From NCBI GenBank assembly GCA_017456905.1, contig JAFTIL010000098.1, positions 1 through 64,000 of the forward strand: 64,000 nucleotides of DNA, written 5' to 3'. Shown one piece after another: positions 34,101-42,582 of the stretch (the stretch's first letter is position 1; each line of letters starts with the position of its first letter). This DNA comes from Clostridia bacterium. GTDB lineage: Bacteria; Bacillota; Clostridia; Oscillospirales; CAG-272. The translations under genes were made by a program, and so were the position numbers. The notes beneath the pieces were generated by a model. The model searched no databases. It was not told the DNA's origin and saw nothing but the letters and a program-made list of their open reading frames with translations.

Positions 34101-34860
34101 CGAGTACGACTCCGCCAAGGCGCTGGAGCGCGCCGGCGCCGACCCCGAGATCGTGGTCATCCGCAACCTCACCGCCGACGACGTGGCGAGGAGCGTGGAG
34201 ACCGTGGCCGCCAAGCTGGCAGAGTCCAATATGGTCTTCATCCCCGGAGGATTCTCGGGCGGCGACGAGCCCGACGGCTCCGCCAAGTTCATCACCGCCT
34301 TCTTCCGCAATCCCGCCATCAAGGCCCAGGTCCACGATCTACTGGACAACCGCGACGGTCTGATGCTGGGTATCTGCAACGGCTTCCAGGCACTCATCAA
34401 GCTGGGTCTGGTGCCCTTCGGCAAGATCATCGACACCGACGAGACCTGCCCCACCCTGACCTACAACATCATCGGCCGCCACCAGTCCAAGCTGGTCCGC
34501 ACCCGCGTCTGCACCAACAAGTCCCCCTGGCTGGCAGGCACTAACGTAGGTGATATCTACACCGTGCCGATCTCCCACGGCGAGGGTCGCTTCCTCTGCT
34601 CCGACGAGCTGGTCAAGAAGCTTTCTGAGAACGGTCAGATCGCTACCCAGTACGTGGACCTGAACGGCGCGCCCTCCATGGACACCGCCTTCAACCCCAA
34701 CGGTTCGGTCTGCGCCATCGAGGGCATCACCTCCCCCGACGGCCGTGTGCTGGGTAAGATGGGTCACTCCGAGCGTATCGGTAAGAACCTCTACCGCAAC
34801 GTCATCGGCGAGTACGATATGAAGCTGTTCGAGTCGGCTGTGAAGTATTTCAAGGGGTAA
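31165..34860 (+). CDS. purL: Phosphoribosylformylglycinamidine synthase, single-chain
   Basis: 1231 residues with synthetase and glutaminase fused. After an N-terminal PurS-like region the synthetase shows D-T-Y-W-S-D-H-C-R-H-T-T-F and F-K-N-E-T-H-N-H-P-T-E-I-E-P-F-G-G-A-A-T. The C-terminal class I glutaminase runs from about residue 965: V-F-P-G-T-N-C-E-Y-D, then the nucleophile Cys in G-I-C-N-G-F-Q-A-L, then S-H-G-E-G-R-F with the His and Glu. No separate purQ or purS is therefore needed. The site AAAGGA precedes ATG 31165. Confidence 0.95.
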   Translation: MVYRIFVEKKPALAHEANGLLNELKNLVGITALQSVRVLNRYDVENIDEALFNQAVRTVFSEPQLDTVTDTLTYAEGAAVFAVEPLPGQFDQRADSAAQCIQLQSQGDRPTVRSAKVYVLGGELTEADLVAIKKYVINAVESREASMDKPDTLAIEYAIPETVATVEGFISLDVEGLSALLDSLGLAMDLDDLTFLQAYFRDEEKRDPTITEIRVVDTYWSDHCRHTTFSTHIDNVVIDDPAVADAYERYLAAHVEVYGEEKAAKRPQTLMDIATIATKVLKKRGLLPELDESEEINACSIHVTAEINGEPQDWLLMFKNETHNHPTEIEPFGGAATCIGGCIRDPLSGRAYVHQAMRVTGGGDPRKTLAETLPGKLPQRKLAQTAAAGYSSYGNQIGLATGHVAEVYHDGYVAKRLECGAVVAAAPAYNVRRECPEAGDIVILLGGRTGRDGIGGATGSSKSHNMKSLTTMASEVQKGNAPEERKIQRLFRNPEVTRLIKRCNDFGAGGVSVAIGELADGLTIDLDAVRKKYDGLDGTELAISESQERMAVVVAPEDADKFIEYAQSENLEAYRVAVVTEEARMVMSWKGQTIANLSRAFLNTNGADKHTEVEVSEKDLSAFSKPLYKDLRDMAADLKTASRRGLVERFDGSIGAGSVLMPFGGKTQKTPAQSMAALLPTLPGQSTDQASVMSWGLDPDAMCIDPYCGAHAAVYNSMAKLVAAGADYKLAYLTLQEFFEKLKNEPARWGKPFAALLGAMDAQIELGAAAIGGKDSMSGTFLDKDVPPTLISFAIAPIKASEVISPEFKEAGHPVYLFAPVDETAESVKATWETFHTLCGEGKVKAAWAVENGLGEAVMKMAFGNEIGFKATAKLNAGDWYLPFYGYIVAELTEDVKCRGTLKLGMTTADPVIDLGKDKATIADLLTLNEATLEGVYPTTAPATGELPVFAYNGGCNAAPAVKCARPKALIPVFPGTNCEYDSAKALERAGADPEIVVIRNLTADDVARSVETVAAKLAESNMVFIPGGFSGGDEPDGSAKFITAFFRNPAIKAQVHDLLDNRDGLMLGICNGFQALIKLGLVPFGKIIDTDETCPTLTYNIIGRHQSKLVRTRVCTNKSPWLAGTNVGDIYTVPISHGEGRFLCSDELVKKLSENGQIATQYVDLNGAPSMDTAFNPNGSVCAIEGITSPDGRVLGKMGHSERIGKNLYRNVIGEYDMKLFESAVKYFKG

Positions 34861-35130
34861 GGAGTACGCAAGGGGCGTGGCCCCTTGACCCCACCAAGAA
34901 CCCTGTTGCAAAAGGGTTCTTGGACCTCCCAAAAACTTTCAACAAACATGATCGTAGGGCGTGGGCTTGCTCCCGCCGAACACCCGAAGATCCCAAGAAA
35001 AACGGGAGGCGAAACGCTCCCCTACGAAGATCGGCAACCCCCATATACCGTAGGGGCGAACTGCGTTCGCCCGCTATACCGCAAAGATAAACGGGCGACT
35101 ACAGGTCGCCCCTACGAAATGTATCCACTC
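34861..35130. repeat. Compound repeat region between purL and fhs (families B and A)
   Basis: The 330-base gap holds no gene. First a half copy of family B (34861-34945): GGAGTACGCAAGGGGCGTGG, then CCAAGAACCCTGTTGC-AAAAGGGTTCTTGG. Next come family A units: a CGTAGGGCG / ACGGGAGGCGAAACGCTCCCCTACG pair (34965-35025), then GTAGGGGCGAACTGCGTTCGCCC (35051-35073) and GGGCGACTACAGGTCGCCCCTACG (35093-35116). The last 60 bases lead to the fhs ribosome binding site. Confidence 0.75.
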
Positions 35131-35190
35131 AACAGATCCCAAGAAAACAACACCCACAAAAAAATATGAAAAGATAAAGGAGACTATCCC

Positions 35191-36864
35191 ATGGCCTATT
35201 TATCCGACATTGAAATTGCACAAGCTACCCCCATGCAGCCCATTACCGAGATCGCCAAGGTCGCCGGTGTGGATGACAAGTATATGGAGCAGTACGGCCG
35301 CTACAAGGCAAAGGTCGATTACGCTCTGCTGAAGGATTCCGACCGTAAGAACGGCAAGCTGATCCTGGTCACCGCCATCACCCCCACCCCCGCGGGCGAG
35401 GGTAAGACCACCACCACCATCGGTCTGGCCGACGGTCTGAAGAAGATCGGCAAGAACGTCGTGGTCGCCCTCCGCGAGCCCTCGCTGGGCCCCGTGTTCG
35501 GCGTCAAGGGCGGTGCGGCAGGCGGCGGTTACGCCCAGGTCGTGCCCATGGAGGACATCAACCTCCACTTCACCGGTGACTTCCACGCCATCGGTGCCGC
35601 CAATAACCTCCTGGCCGCCATGCTGGACAACCATATCTACCAGGGCAATCAGCTGAACATCGACCCCCGCCGCATCACCTGGAAGCGTTGCGTGGATATG
35701 AACGACCGTCAACTCCGCTTCGTCACCGACGGTCTGGGCGGCCGCGTCAACGGCGTGCCCCGTGAGGACGGCTACGACATCACCGTGGCCTCCGAGATCA
35801 TGGCCGTATTCTGCCTCGCCTCCTCCATCACCGATCTGAAGGAGCGTCTGTCCCGCATCGTGGTGGGCTACACCTATGACGAGAAGCCCGTCACCGCAGG
35901 AGACTTGGGTGCCGTTGGTGCCATGGCCGCCCTTTTGAAGGACGCTTTGAAGCCCAATCTCGTCCAAACGCTGGAGGGTACCCCCGCCTTCGTTCACGGC
36001 GGTCCCTTCGCCAACATCGCCCACGGCTGTAACTCGGTCATCGCCACCAAGATGGCCATGAAGCTGGGTGACTACGCCGTCACCGAGGCAGGCTTTGGTG
36101 CCGATCTGGGTGCCGAGAAGTTCCTGGACATCAAGTGCCGTATGGCAGGCCTCAACCCCGACGCCGTGGTCATGGTCGCCACCGTTCGCGCCCTGAAGAT
36201 GCATGGCGGTATGGCCAAGACCGAGCTGGCGAGCGAGAATCTCGTGGCTCTTGAGGCCGGTATCCCCAATCTGCTCCGCCACGTGTCCAACATCAAGGAC
36301 GTCTACAAGCTCCCCTGCGTGGTAGCCGTCAACCGTTTCCCCACCGACACTGACGCCGAGATCGAGCTGGTCATTGAGAAGTGCAAGGCTTTGGGCGTGA
36401 ACGTGGTTCTGTCCACGGTTTGGGCCGAGGGCGGCAAGGGCGGTATGGCTCTGGCCGAGGAAGTGGTCCGCCTCTGCGAGCAGCCCAATGATTTCTCCTT
36501 CAGCTACGAGCTGGACGGCACCATCGAGGAGAAGATCGAGGCAATCGTCCGCCGTGTTTACCGTGGCGACGCCGTGAACTTCACCCCCGCCGCCAAGAAG
36601 GAGATCGCCAGACTCACCGCTCTGGGTTACGATAAGATCCCCGTCTGCATGGCCAAGACCCAGTACAGCTTCTCGGATGATATGACCAAGCTGGGCGCTC
36701 CCGAGGGCTTCACCGTCACTGTCCGCAACGTCAAGGTCTCCGCCGGCGCAGGCTTCATCGTCGCCCTGACCGGTGACATCATGACCATGCCCGGCCTGCC
36801 CAAGGCTCCCGCCGCACTGAAGATCGACGTGGATGAGGATGGCAAGATCTCCGGTTTGTTCTGA
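35191..36864 (+). CDS. fhs: Formate-tetrahydrofolate ligase
   Basis: 557 residues; makes 10-formyl-THF from formate, THF and ATP. The nucleotide loop [14 protein letters not shown] is at about 68-81; [20 protein letters not shown] and F-T-G-D-F-H-A-I follow. The product is the cofactor of purN and the AICAR transformylase upstream, so its place at the end of the purine cluster makes sense; in acetogens it also serves the Wood-Ljungdahl pathway, of which no other gene is here. The site AAAGGAG precedes ATG 35191. Confidence 0.96.
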   Translation: MAYLSDIEIAQATPMQPITEIAKVAGVDDKYMEQYGRYKAKVDYALLKDSDRKNGKLILVTAITPTPAGEGKTTTTIGLADGLKKIGKNVVVALREPSLGPVFGVKGGAAGGGYAQVVPMEDINLHFTGDFHAIGAANNLLAAMLDNHIYQGNQLNIDPRRITWKRCVDMNDRQLRFVTDGLGGRVNGVPREDGYDITVASEIMAVFCLASSITDLKERLSRIVVGYTYDEKPVTAGDLGAVGAMAALLKDALKPNLVQTLEGTPAFVHGGPFANIAHGCNSVIATKMAMKLGDYAVTEAGFGADLGAEKFLDIKCRMAGLNPDAVVMVATVRALKMHGGMAKTELASENLVALEAGIPNLLRHVSNIKDVYKLPCVVAVNRFPTDTDAEIELVIEKCKALGVNVVLSTVWAEGGKGGMALAEEVVRLCEQPNDFSFSYELDGTIEEKIEAIVRRVYRGDAVNFTPAAKKEIARLTALGYDKIPVCMAKTQYSFSDDMTKLGAPEGFTVTVRNVKVSAGAGFIVALTGDIMTMPGLPKAPAALKIDVDEDGKISGLF

Positions 36865-36880
36865 TTCATCAATTCAATAC

Positions 36881-36914
36881 AAGGATGGCTCACTCTTGTG
36901 GGTCATCCTTTTTT
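36881..36914 (+). terminator. fhs terminator
   Basis: AAGGATG-G-CTCAC (36881-36893) pairs with GTGGG-T-CATCCTT, followed by TTTTTA. It marks the end of the purine cluster. Confidence 0.85.
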
Positions 36915-36923
36915 ATCTCCCCC

Positions 36924-36952
36924 TTGCCATCTTGCGAAAAATATGATATAAT
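36924..36952 (+). promoter_or_regulatory. Promoter of the response regulator gene
   Basis: TTGCCA (36924-36929), 17 bases, TATAAT (36947-36952), 26 bases before ATG 36979. Confidence 0.75.
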
Positions 36953-36978
36953 AGAAAAAAACACCCACGGAGGCGCAC

Positions 36979-37638
36979 ATGAAGACCATCGCCATCATTG
37001 ACGACGACATTCACATTGGCAATATGATAGAAGAGCTTTTGAAGGCCGAGGGCTACGCCACTCTGCGGGCCTATTCGGGGACGGAGGCTTTGTATCTTTT
37101 GTCCCACGAGCATCCCGACCTGGTGCTCCTTGACCTCATGCTCCCCGGGCTTTCGGGGGAGGAGGTTCTGCCCAAGATCCAAGGTGTTCCCGTCATTGTG
37201 GTCAGCGCCAAGGCTGACGTGACAGACAAGGTGGGACTCCTCATGAGCGGCGCCGCCGACTATATCACCAAGCCCTTCGATACCGCCGAGCTGCTGGCGC
37301 GCATCGCCGTTCAGCTCCGCAAGCAGACGGCAGTTGAGGACAAGACCACCCTCGTGTCGGGTGATCTGCGTCTCAATACCGTCTCCCATGAGGTGACGGT
37401 GCAGGGAAGTGCCGTGCGCCTGACCCGCACAGAATACGCCATCCTGAAGCGGCTCATGCAGAGCGCGGGGCAGGTGGTCTCCAAGTCGGTGATCCTTGAT
37501 ACCATTTTCGAGGACACCCCGGATTGTACCGAAAACTCCCTCAAGCAGCACGTCAGCAATCTCCGCAAAAAGCTCCGCGACGCGGGCGGCCGTGATTACG
37601 TGGAGGCCGTGTGGGGCATTGGGTTTAAGGTGATTTAA
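36979..37638 (+). CDS. OmpR/PhoB-family response regulator
   Basis: 219 residues. The receiver domain (1-115) has the acidic pair D-D-D, phosphorylation Asp in L-L-D-L-M-L-P-G, then V-S-A-K and K-P-F-D. The winged-helix DNA-binding domain (about 125-219) ends W-G-I-G-F-K-V-I. The partner kinase is probably the one at 39893. Between them sits an ABC exporter pair, the layout of peptide-antibiotic or lantibiotic sensing-resistance modules. The site GGAGG precedes ATG 36979. Confidence 0.9.
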   Translation: MKTIAIIDDDIHIGNMIEELLKAEGYATLRAYSGTEALYLLSHEHPDLVLLDLMLPGLSGEEVLPKIQGVPVIVVSAKADVTDKVGLLMSGAADYITKPFDTAELLARIAVQLRKQTAVEDKTTLVSGDLRLNTVSHEVTVQGSAVRLTRTEYAILKRLMQSAGQVVSKSVILDTIFEDTPDCTENSLKQHVSNLRKKLRDAGGRDYVEAVWGIGFKVI

Positions 37639-37642
37639 AAGG

Positions 37643-37833
37643 TAAATTGTTGTTTATTGGGAACGGCCAAGGGAAACTTTTTGCAAAAAGTTTCCCTTGG
37701 AACCCTTCAAAAACCTCTAACAAAAACAATTATTCCTTTTCCGATAATCCTTTTTGAAGGTTCTTGGAGGTGGTTTGGAGGAGCCTTCTTGCAAGAAGGT
37801 TCCTCCAAGCGTACCCCCATAAACAACAATTTA
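37643..37833. repeat. Full-length double-hairpin element with 14-bp terminal inverted repeats (family B reference copy)
   Basis: 191 bp. Ends TAAATTGTTGTTTA and TAAACAACAATTTA are exact inverse complements. Inside are two large palindromes: a 34-bp perfect one centred on TTTTTGCAAAAA (37667-37700 approx.) and a second near the right end centred on CTTGCAAG (about 37775-37809). No open frame of note. It resembles a non-autonomous miniature element. The copy at 57819-57991 has the same parts in the opposite order. Confidence 0.88.
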
Positions 37834-37874
37834 TCTTTCGAAAATTTTTTCTTTACTATTTCTTGACGATTTTC

Positions 37875-37907
37875 TTGACCGCTGTCTTTACTTTTGTGTG
37901 TTACAAT
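37875..37907 (+). promoter_or_regulatory. Possible promoter of the ABC exporter genes
   Basis: TGTTACAAT (37899-37907) looks like an extended -10 (TGnTACAAT). The nearest -35-like TTGACC (37875-37880) is 21 bases away, too far for a normal promoter. A hairpin GGAACCC...GGGTTCC lies in the leader at 37923-37947. Confidence 0.4.
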
Positions 37908-37968
37908 AAGGCCACAAAGCAAGGAACCCCGAAAAACAAGGGTTCCCATGAAAGGAGACAATGACTTT

Positions 37969-38883
37969 ATGGAATATGTATTGACCACCCAAGGCCTGAC
38001 CAAAGAGTACGGTCACTTCAAGGCCCTGAATAATTTTTCAATGAATGTCCCGAAGGGAGCCATCTACGGCTTTGTAGGACGCAACGGCGCGGGTAAGACC
38101 ACCCTCATCCGCCTTATCTGCGGATTGCAGACTCCCACCCAAGGGACCTACACCCTCTACGGTAAAGACAGCCACAGCCGTGGCATTCAGAAATCTCGTC
38201 ATCGCATGGGCACCGTGGTGGAGACACCCTCCATCTACCTCAACATGACCGCTGAGGAAAACCTCAGACAACAGTATATGGTGCTGGGGCTCCCCTCCTT
38301 CGACTCCATCCCCGATCTGCTTCGCCTGGTGGGACTGGAGAACACGGGCAAGAAAAAGGCCCGCAACTTCTCCCTGGGTATGAAGCAGAGACTGGGTATT
38401 GCCATCGCCCTTGCGGGCGATCCCGATTTCCTTGTGCTGGACGAACCCGTCAACGGCCTGGACCCCCAAGGTATCATCGAGATCCGCGAGCTGCTTTTGA
38501 AGCTCAACCGTGAGCACGGTATCACTATTCTGATCTCCAGCCACATCCTCGACGAGCTCTCCCGTTTAGCCACTCACTATGGCTTCATCGACAGCGGAAA
38601 GATGCTCCGCGAGATCAGTGCATCTGATCTGGAGGCTGCCTGCCGTAAGTGCATGAGAGCCGAGGTGACCGACACAGGCGTTCTCGCCCGCGTGCTGGAC
38701 AAGAAGGGCATCGAATACAAGATCATCTCCGACAGAGAAGCCGACATCTACGCCAAGATTAACGTCACCGAGCTGGCGCTTTCGTTGGCCGAAGAAAAGT
38801 GCGATGTGATCTCCCTGACCGAAAAGGACGAATCCCTTGAGAGCTACTACGTCAATCTTGTGGGAGGAGGTGAGCCCGCATGA
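37969..38883 (+). CDS. ABC transporter ATP-binding protein (antibiotic/peptide exporter type)
   Basis: 304 residues. Walker A G-R-N-G-A-G-K-T-T, the signature F-S-L-G-M-K-Q-R, Walker B F-L-V-L-D-E-P, the D-loop segment N-G-L-D-P-Q-G and switch S-S-H are all present. A C-terminal extension of about 90 residues is typical of BcrA-like ATPases. The ATG at 37969 has AAAGGAG 11 bases upstream; an in-frame ATG at 37948 is possible. The permease gene overlaps its end by four bases. Confidence 0.9.
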   Translation: MEYVLTTQGLTKEYGHFKALNNFSMNVPKGAIYGFVGRNGAGKTTLIRLICGLQTPTQGTYTLYGKDSHSRGIQKSRHRMGTVVETPSIYLNMTAEENLRQQYMVLGLPSFDSIPDLLRLVGLENTGKKKARNFSLGMKQRLGIAIALAGDPDFLVLDEPVNGLDPQGIIEIRELLLKLNREHGITILISSHILDELSRLATHYGFIDSGKMLREISASDLEAACRKCMRAEVTDTGVLARVLDKKGIEYKIISDREADIYAKINVTELALSLAEEKCDVISLTEKDESLESYYVNLVGGGEPA

Positions 38884-39725
38884 CGAAGCTTCTAAACGCC
38901 AATTTCCACCGTCTTTGGAAAAGCAAGACTTTTTGGATCGGCCTCGCTGTGGCCTGCGCCCATCATCTCTTGGGCGTGTTGAATAATTTCTACTACAAAG
39001 GCGTTTTTACGGATCAGGTCATCAAGGCCGACCACACCCTGGAGCCCGATACACTGATCCTCTCGTTGATCGTCGCCGTGATCACCGCGTTCTTCATCGG
39101 TCGTGAATACGGCGATAAGACCATCCGCAACAAGATCGTCACGGGTCACGCCCGATCGAAGATCTACCTTGCCAATCTGATCGTTTGCTCGGCTGCCGCC
39201 GCCATTCTGTTCTTCGTGCCCATGTTGGTGATGGGTCTGGCCGTCGGCGCGCCCCTGATGGGCGGCTTTGAGCTGTCCGCCAAAGCCTTCATCCTGCCCG
39301 TGCTGTGCGATCTGCTGGCACTGCTGGCCTTTACCGCGCTGTTCGTTCTGATCGCCATGTCGGTACAGAACCGCACCGCCTGCGCCGTTATCGTCCTGCT
39401 GCTGGCCTTCGTGTTGGCATGGATACCCGCCCCTCTGCGCGAAACCCTGGAGTCCCCTCAGTACGTGACCGAGGTGGTGTTTTCGGAGGAGGTTGAGGAT
39501 TTCGTGGAGACCGGAAGGCTCATGGAAAATCAGGCTTACGTCGGCGGTGCTGCGCGAACCGTGCTGGAATTTGCCTACGACTTCCTGCCCGCCTGCCAGT
39601 TGGAGCAGACCTCGGCCTACAATGAAACTAAGGACATGATCCATCTGCCCGTCTATTCTGTAGCCTTCATTCTCGTGACTACCCTCGGGGGCGCGTGGAT
39701 TTTCAATAAAAAAGAGTTAAAATAA
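38880..39725 (+). CDS. ABC-2-type permease
   Basis: 281 residues with about six membrane segments (about 17-35, 58-75, 100-125, 138-160, 165-180 and 255-275) and a larger loop before the last one. It starts inside the ATGA overlap with the ATPase gene, with GGAGGTG as ribosome binding site, so the two are translationally coupled. The stretch I-G-R-E-Y-G-D-K-T-I-R-N-K is common in bacitracin/lantibiotic-type ABC-2 permeases. The substrate is unknown. Confidence 0.85.
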   Translation: MTKLLNANFHRLWKSKTFWIGLAVACAHHLLGVLNNFYYKGVFTDQVIKADHTLEPDTLILSLIVAVITAFFIGREYGDKTIRNKIVTGHARSKIYLANLIVCSAAAAILFFVPMLVMGLAVGAPLMGGFELSAKAFILPVLCDLLALLAFTALFVLIAMSVQNRTACAVIVLLLAFVLAWIPAPLRETLESPQYVTEVVFSEEVEDFVETGRLMENQAYVGGAARTVLEFAYDFLPACQLEQTSAYNETKDMIHLPVYSVAFILVTTLGGAWIFNKKELK

Positions 39726-39728
39726 GGG

Positions 39729-39886
39729 AGTGCGGACGTAGGGGACCTCGCACTGAAAGCAGTGCTTGAAAGAAGGTTCCCACGCCCCCTCCAAGAATCT
39801 TCAAAGCAAATCATTGTTGAAGGTTTTTGAAGGGGGGCAGGGGGAACTTTTTGCAAAAAGTTCCTCCTGACCGTTCCCTAAAGGAG
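39729..39886. repeat. Double-hairpin repeat between permease and kinase genes (family B)
   Basis: Contains GCACTGAAAGCAGTGC, CCCTCCAAGAATCTTC, then the hairpin AGGGGGAACTTTTTGC-AAAAAGTTCCTCCT (about 39839-39868). The TTTTTGCAAAAA centre is shared with other copies; the left end is degraded. Confidence 0.72.
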
Positions 39887-39892
39887 TCAAAC

Positions 39893-40777
39893 ATGACCGA
39901 ACTACTTTGTGCCGTCATCGGCGCTTTGCTCATCGTGATTGCTGTGCTGATCATCAAAATACTCGCCCTCCGCAAGTCTTGTAGAGAGATTGCGGAGGCC
40001 TTTGCCGATCGTTTGGAGACCGATACCAATACCCTCATCCTCATTTCCTCCCGTGACAAGGAAATGAGGCGGCTGGCCGAGACGGTGAACGAGCAGCTAC
40101 GCCTCCTCCGCCAGCAACGCCGTCGATACGTCAGCGGCGACAAGGAGCTGAAAGACGCGGTGACCAACATCGCCCACGATCTCCGCACTCCCCTCACCGC
40201 CATCTGGGGCTATCTTGACCTTTTGGAGCGGCAGGACACCTCCGAGGAGGTCGCCCGCTATCTCGGTCATATCCGCAACCGCGCCGAGGCGTTGAGACAG
40301 CTCACCGAGGAGCTGTTCCGTTATTCTGTCATCCTCTCCACCGCGGGCGAGCTGACCCCCGAAGTCTGCGATATCAGAGGGGTGATCGAGGAAAGCCTGC
40401 TCTCCTATTACGCCGCCCTCACCGAGCGAGGCATCGAGCCAGAGATCACCATCCCCGAGGTTCCCGTCACCTGCATGGTGGATAAAAAGGCCTTGACCCG
40501 CATCGTGGGGAACCTCATCAGCAACGCCATCAAGTACAGCGACGGCGACCTTGCCGTGACCCTGTCCGAGACGGGAGAGCTGATCTTTGAGAACACCGCC
40601 CAAGGCCTCGACGAGGTGCAGGTGGGGCGTCTCTTTGACCGCTTCTATACCGTGGAGGCCGCACGCACCGCCACGGGACTGGGTCTGTCCATCGCCAAAT
40701 CCCTCACAGAGCAGATGGGCGGCAGGATCAAAGCGGAATACAGCGATGGTAAGCTGAAAATTATTCTGAACTTCTGA
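39893..40777 (+). CDS. Sensor histidine kinase
   Basis: 294 residues. One N-terminal membrane segment (about 3-27), a short linker helix, then HisKA with the phospho-His in N-I-A-H-D-L-R-T-P-L-T-A-I, and an HATPase domain with N-L-I-S-N-A-I-K-Y and T-G-L-G-L-S-I-A-K. It has almost no extracellular sensor, so it may sense in the membrane or through the neighbouring exporter. It begins after AAAGGAG at 39893. The partner regulator is at 36979, separated by the exporter and two repeats. Confidence 0.9.
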   Translation: MTELLCAVIGALLIVIAVLIIKILALRKSCREIAEAFADRLETDTNTLILISSRDKEMRRLAETVNEQLRLLRQQRRRYVSGDKELKDAVTNIAHDLRTPLTAIWGYLDLLERQDTSEEVARYLGHIRNRAEALRQLTEELFRYSVILSTAGELTPEVCDIRGVIEESLLSYYAALTERGIEPEITIPEVPVTCMVDKKALTRIVGNLISNAIKYSDGDLAVTLSETGELIFENTAQGLDEVQVGRLFDRFYTVEAARTATGLGLSIAKSLTEQMGGRIKAEYSDGKLKIILNF

Positions 40778-40780
40778 CAA

Positions 40781-40823
40781 AAACAGCGAGATACCCCACG
40801 GGGCGTCTCGCTGTTTGATTTTT
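40781..40823. terminator. Terminator between the kinase gene and the M56 gene
   Basis: AAACAGCGAGA pairs with TCTCGCTGTTT around CCCC...GGGG, followed by GATTTTT. The A/T flanks could serve both converging genes. Confidence 0.85.
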
Positions 40824-40838
40824 AAAGGTGGCCTTTGT

Positions 40839-42578
40839 TTACCAGTAAGGAATGAAGGAGCCAAAACCGTACTCGTCGCTTCCGTCCGTGGGAAGTAGGG
40901 TGATGGATCCGTTAACAATGGCTACGTCAAAAAATTTTTCGCTTTCGTCTGTGTTTTTGACCCAACGAAGCTGGATGTGGCCGTCCTCGTGCTCGACAAA
41001 GGAAATATTACCGTGGGGACCGTGAAAATATCCAAAATATTGTTGCTTTTCATTTTCTACACCCGTGATGGTGAAAGTGAAAACCCCTGATGTAAAACCG
41101 TAACCAATATCAAAGGTTTCAGAAATGCCGTCCTTGTCCATGTCGGAGATAAATTGCCACCCCTCCTTGATACCTCCGTCGGTAACTTCTCCGTAGATCA
41201 TGGAAAAGTCTTTGGAGAAGGTCACAAGACACTCCCCGATGAAAGCCCGCAATGCCGCGGTTTCCAATACTTCGTATACGGGGCAGTCCTCTAGAAAGAT
41301 GGGAGGGCTTGTGATAGTCTCCGCCGTATAGTCAATGGGATTTCTCAACATCCAGATCCGATCCAGCTCGGCATTGAAGCAAACGTAAAATTCTTCAAAT
41401 TGATTGGTGTGTAAGGTAATGAGGAGCGTGGTATCCCACACGGAGCGGGGAACTACCTCGTCTCCCAAAGGCTCCCCCAAGGCAAGTCCGTCCATGACGG
41501 TGAAAAACTCTGCCATGTACTCGGCATCGTCAATATCGAGAGAGACATTGCCATAGGTGACGTTCATACCGGTGATGTTATTGCGGTTAAAGCTCTCGTC
41601 CGTAAGCGTCCACACGCTGACCTTGGGCTCGGGGATGGGATCCGTCAGAAAGAACACGCCCACGGCTACCGAAGCGATCAGCGCCGCCGCTATCACCCAA
41701 ACCAAGGGCTTTTTGTAGTGAAGCACCGACTTCACCCGCTCCTTCACCCCCACCTCACCAAAGGCCAAGGGTCAGGCGGAGATGGCGCGGTGGGGTAGAC
41801 TACAGGCGAGCAGAGCCTCGGAATAGTCCTTTTTCTCTGCCGCCGTCATGGTCTTGACCACCCGCTCGTCGCAGGCCAGCTCGATGTCACGGCAGAGCAG
41901 GGCATAGGCCACCCACAGGATGGGATTGAACCAGTACACCGTCAGAATGAGAAATCCCAAGGGCTTCCACAGGTGATCCCGACGGGCAAGGTGGGCTCGC
42001 TCGTGGGACAACACCGACACAGCGGCGGTGTCGGACAGGGCAGAGGGCAGATAAATGCGGGGACGGATGATGCCCAGAATGAAGGGGGTGTCGATCCCGT
42101 CGCAGATCATGACCTTGGGCTCGGTTTCAACCGACACCCTGACCCGACGGTAGATACGCAGATAACTGACAAAGGCATATACTCCCATGAGGATCATGCC
42201 TCCGATCCATATCCACGATGCCATCGTCCAGAATACCTGCATGGGGTTGACGCTCTCCCACGGAACGGGGGAGAGATTTCCCTTGATGATGGGATTGAGG
42301 GTGTGGTTCACCACGGGGATGCCGCTTTGGATGGCGGGGGTATCGTCAATGAGAATGGTGGGCGGCACGGTCTCTCGACTGGGAACAAGGCTCAGCGCGC
42401 TCTCCACCGAAAAGGGGAAGATCAAACGGACGGCCACCAGCACCCATAAAACACACAAAAGGGCTTTGGGAACTCTCGTGCGCTTCAACACCAGCCGCAG
42501 AGCCATGACCGCCAAGGCGATCCACGTGGCGGTGATGCTCATGTTGAACAAATGAATGAAGAGGGAAGTCAAAGTCAT
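40839..42578 (-). pseudogene. BlaR1/MecR1-like M56 peptidase gene interrupted by in-frame TGA
   Basis: A single frame of 579 codon positions, broken only by TGA at codon 269 (complement of 41772-41774). The first part has membrane helices (about 12-30, 40-58, 118-140 and 212-228) and the M56 zinc site H192-E-R-A-H196 with E233 in D-I-E-L-A-C-D-E. Right after the stop the frame continues P-L-A-F-G-E-V-G-V-K-E-R-V-K, the expected family motif, then a membrane helix and a long outer domain. The stop stands where relatives usually have Cys, so one base change (TGC or TGT to TGA) explains it. It may be a pseudogene, a sequencing error, or a split product. The start at 42576-42578 is four bases after blaI. 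Confidence 0.8.
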
Positions 42579-42582
42579 GACG

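Noticed and set aside
31621..34335. Very long minus-strand open frame (904 codons) opposite purL, and a similar one opposite carB at 44855-48010
   Set aside because: Both lie entirely antisense to clearly conserved genes, have low-complexity Gly/His/Val-rich translations and no ribosome binding sites. They arise from codon bias.
34861..35190. THF riboswitch upstream of fhs
   Set aside because: The gap consists of repeats of families A and B; the conserved THF aptamer segments are not present.
41772..41774. Selenocysteine at the in-frame TGA of the M56 gene
   Set aside because: A GTGAAG-TCGGTG-CTTCAC hairpin lies downstream, but its loop begins about 43 bases after the TGA, beyond the usual SECIS distance, and no M56 selenoproteins are known to me. 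A nonsense change is simpler.
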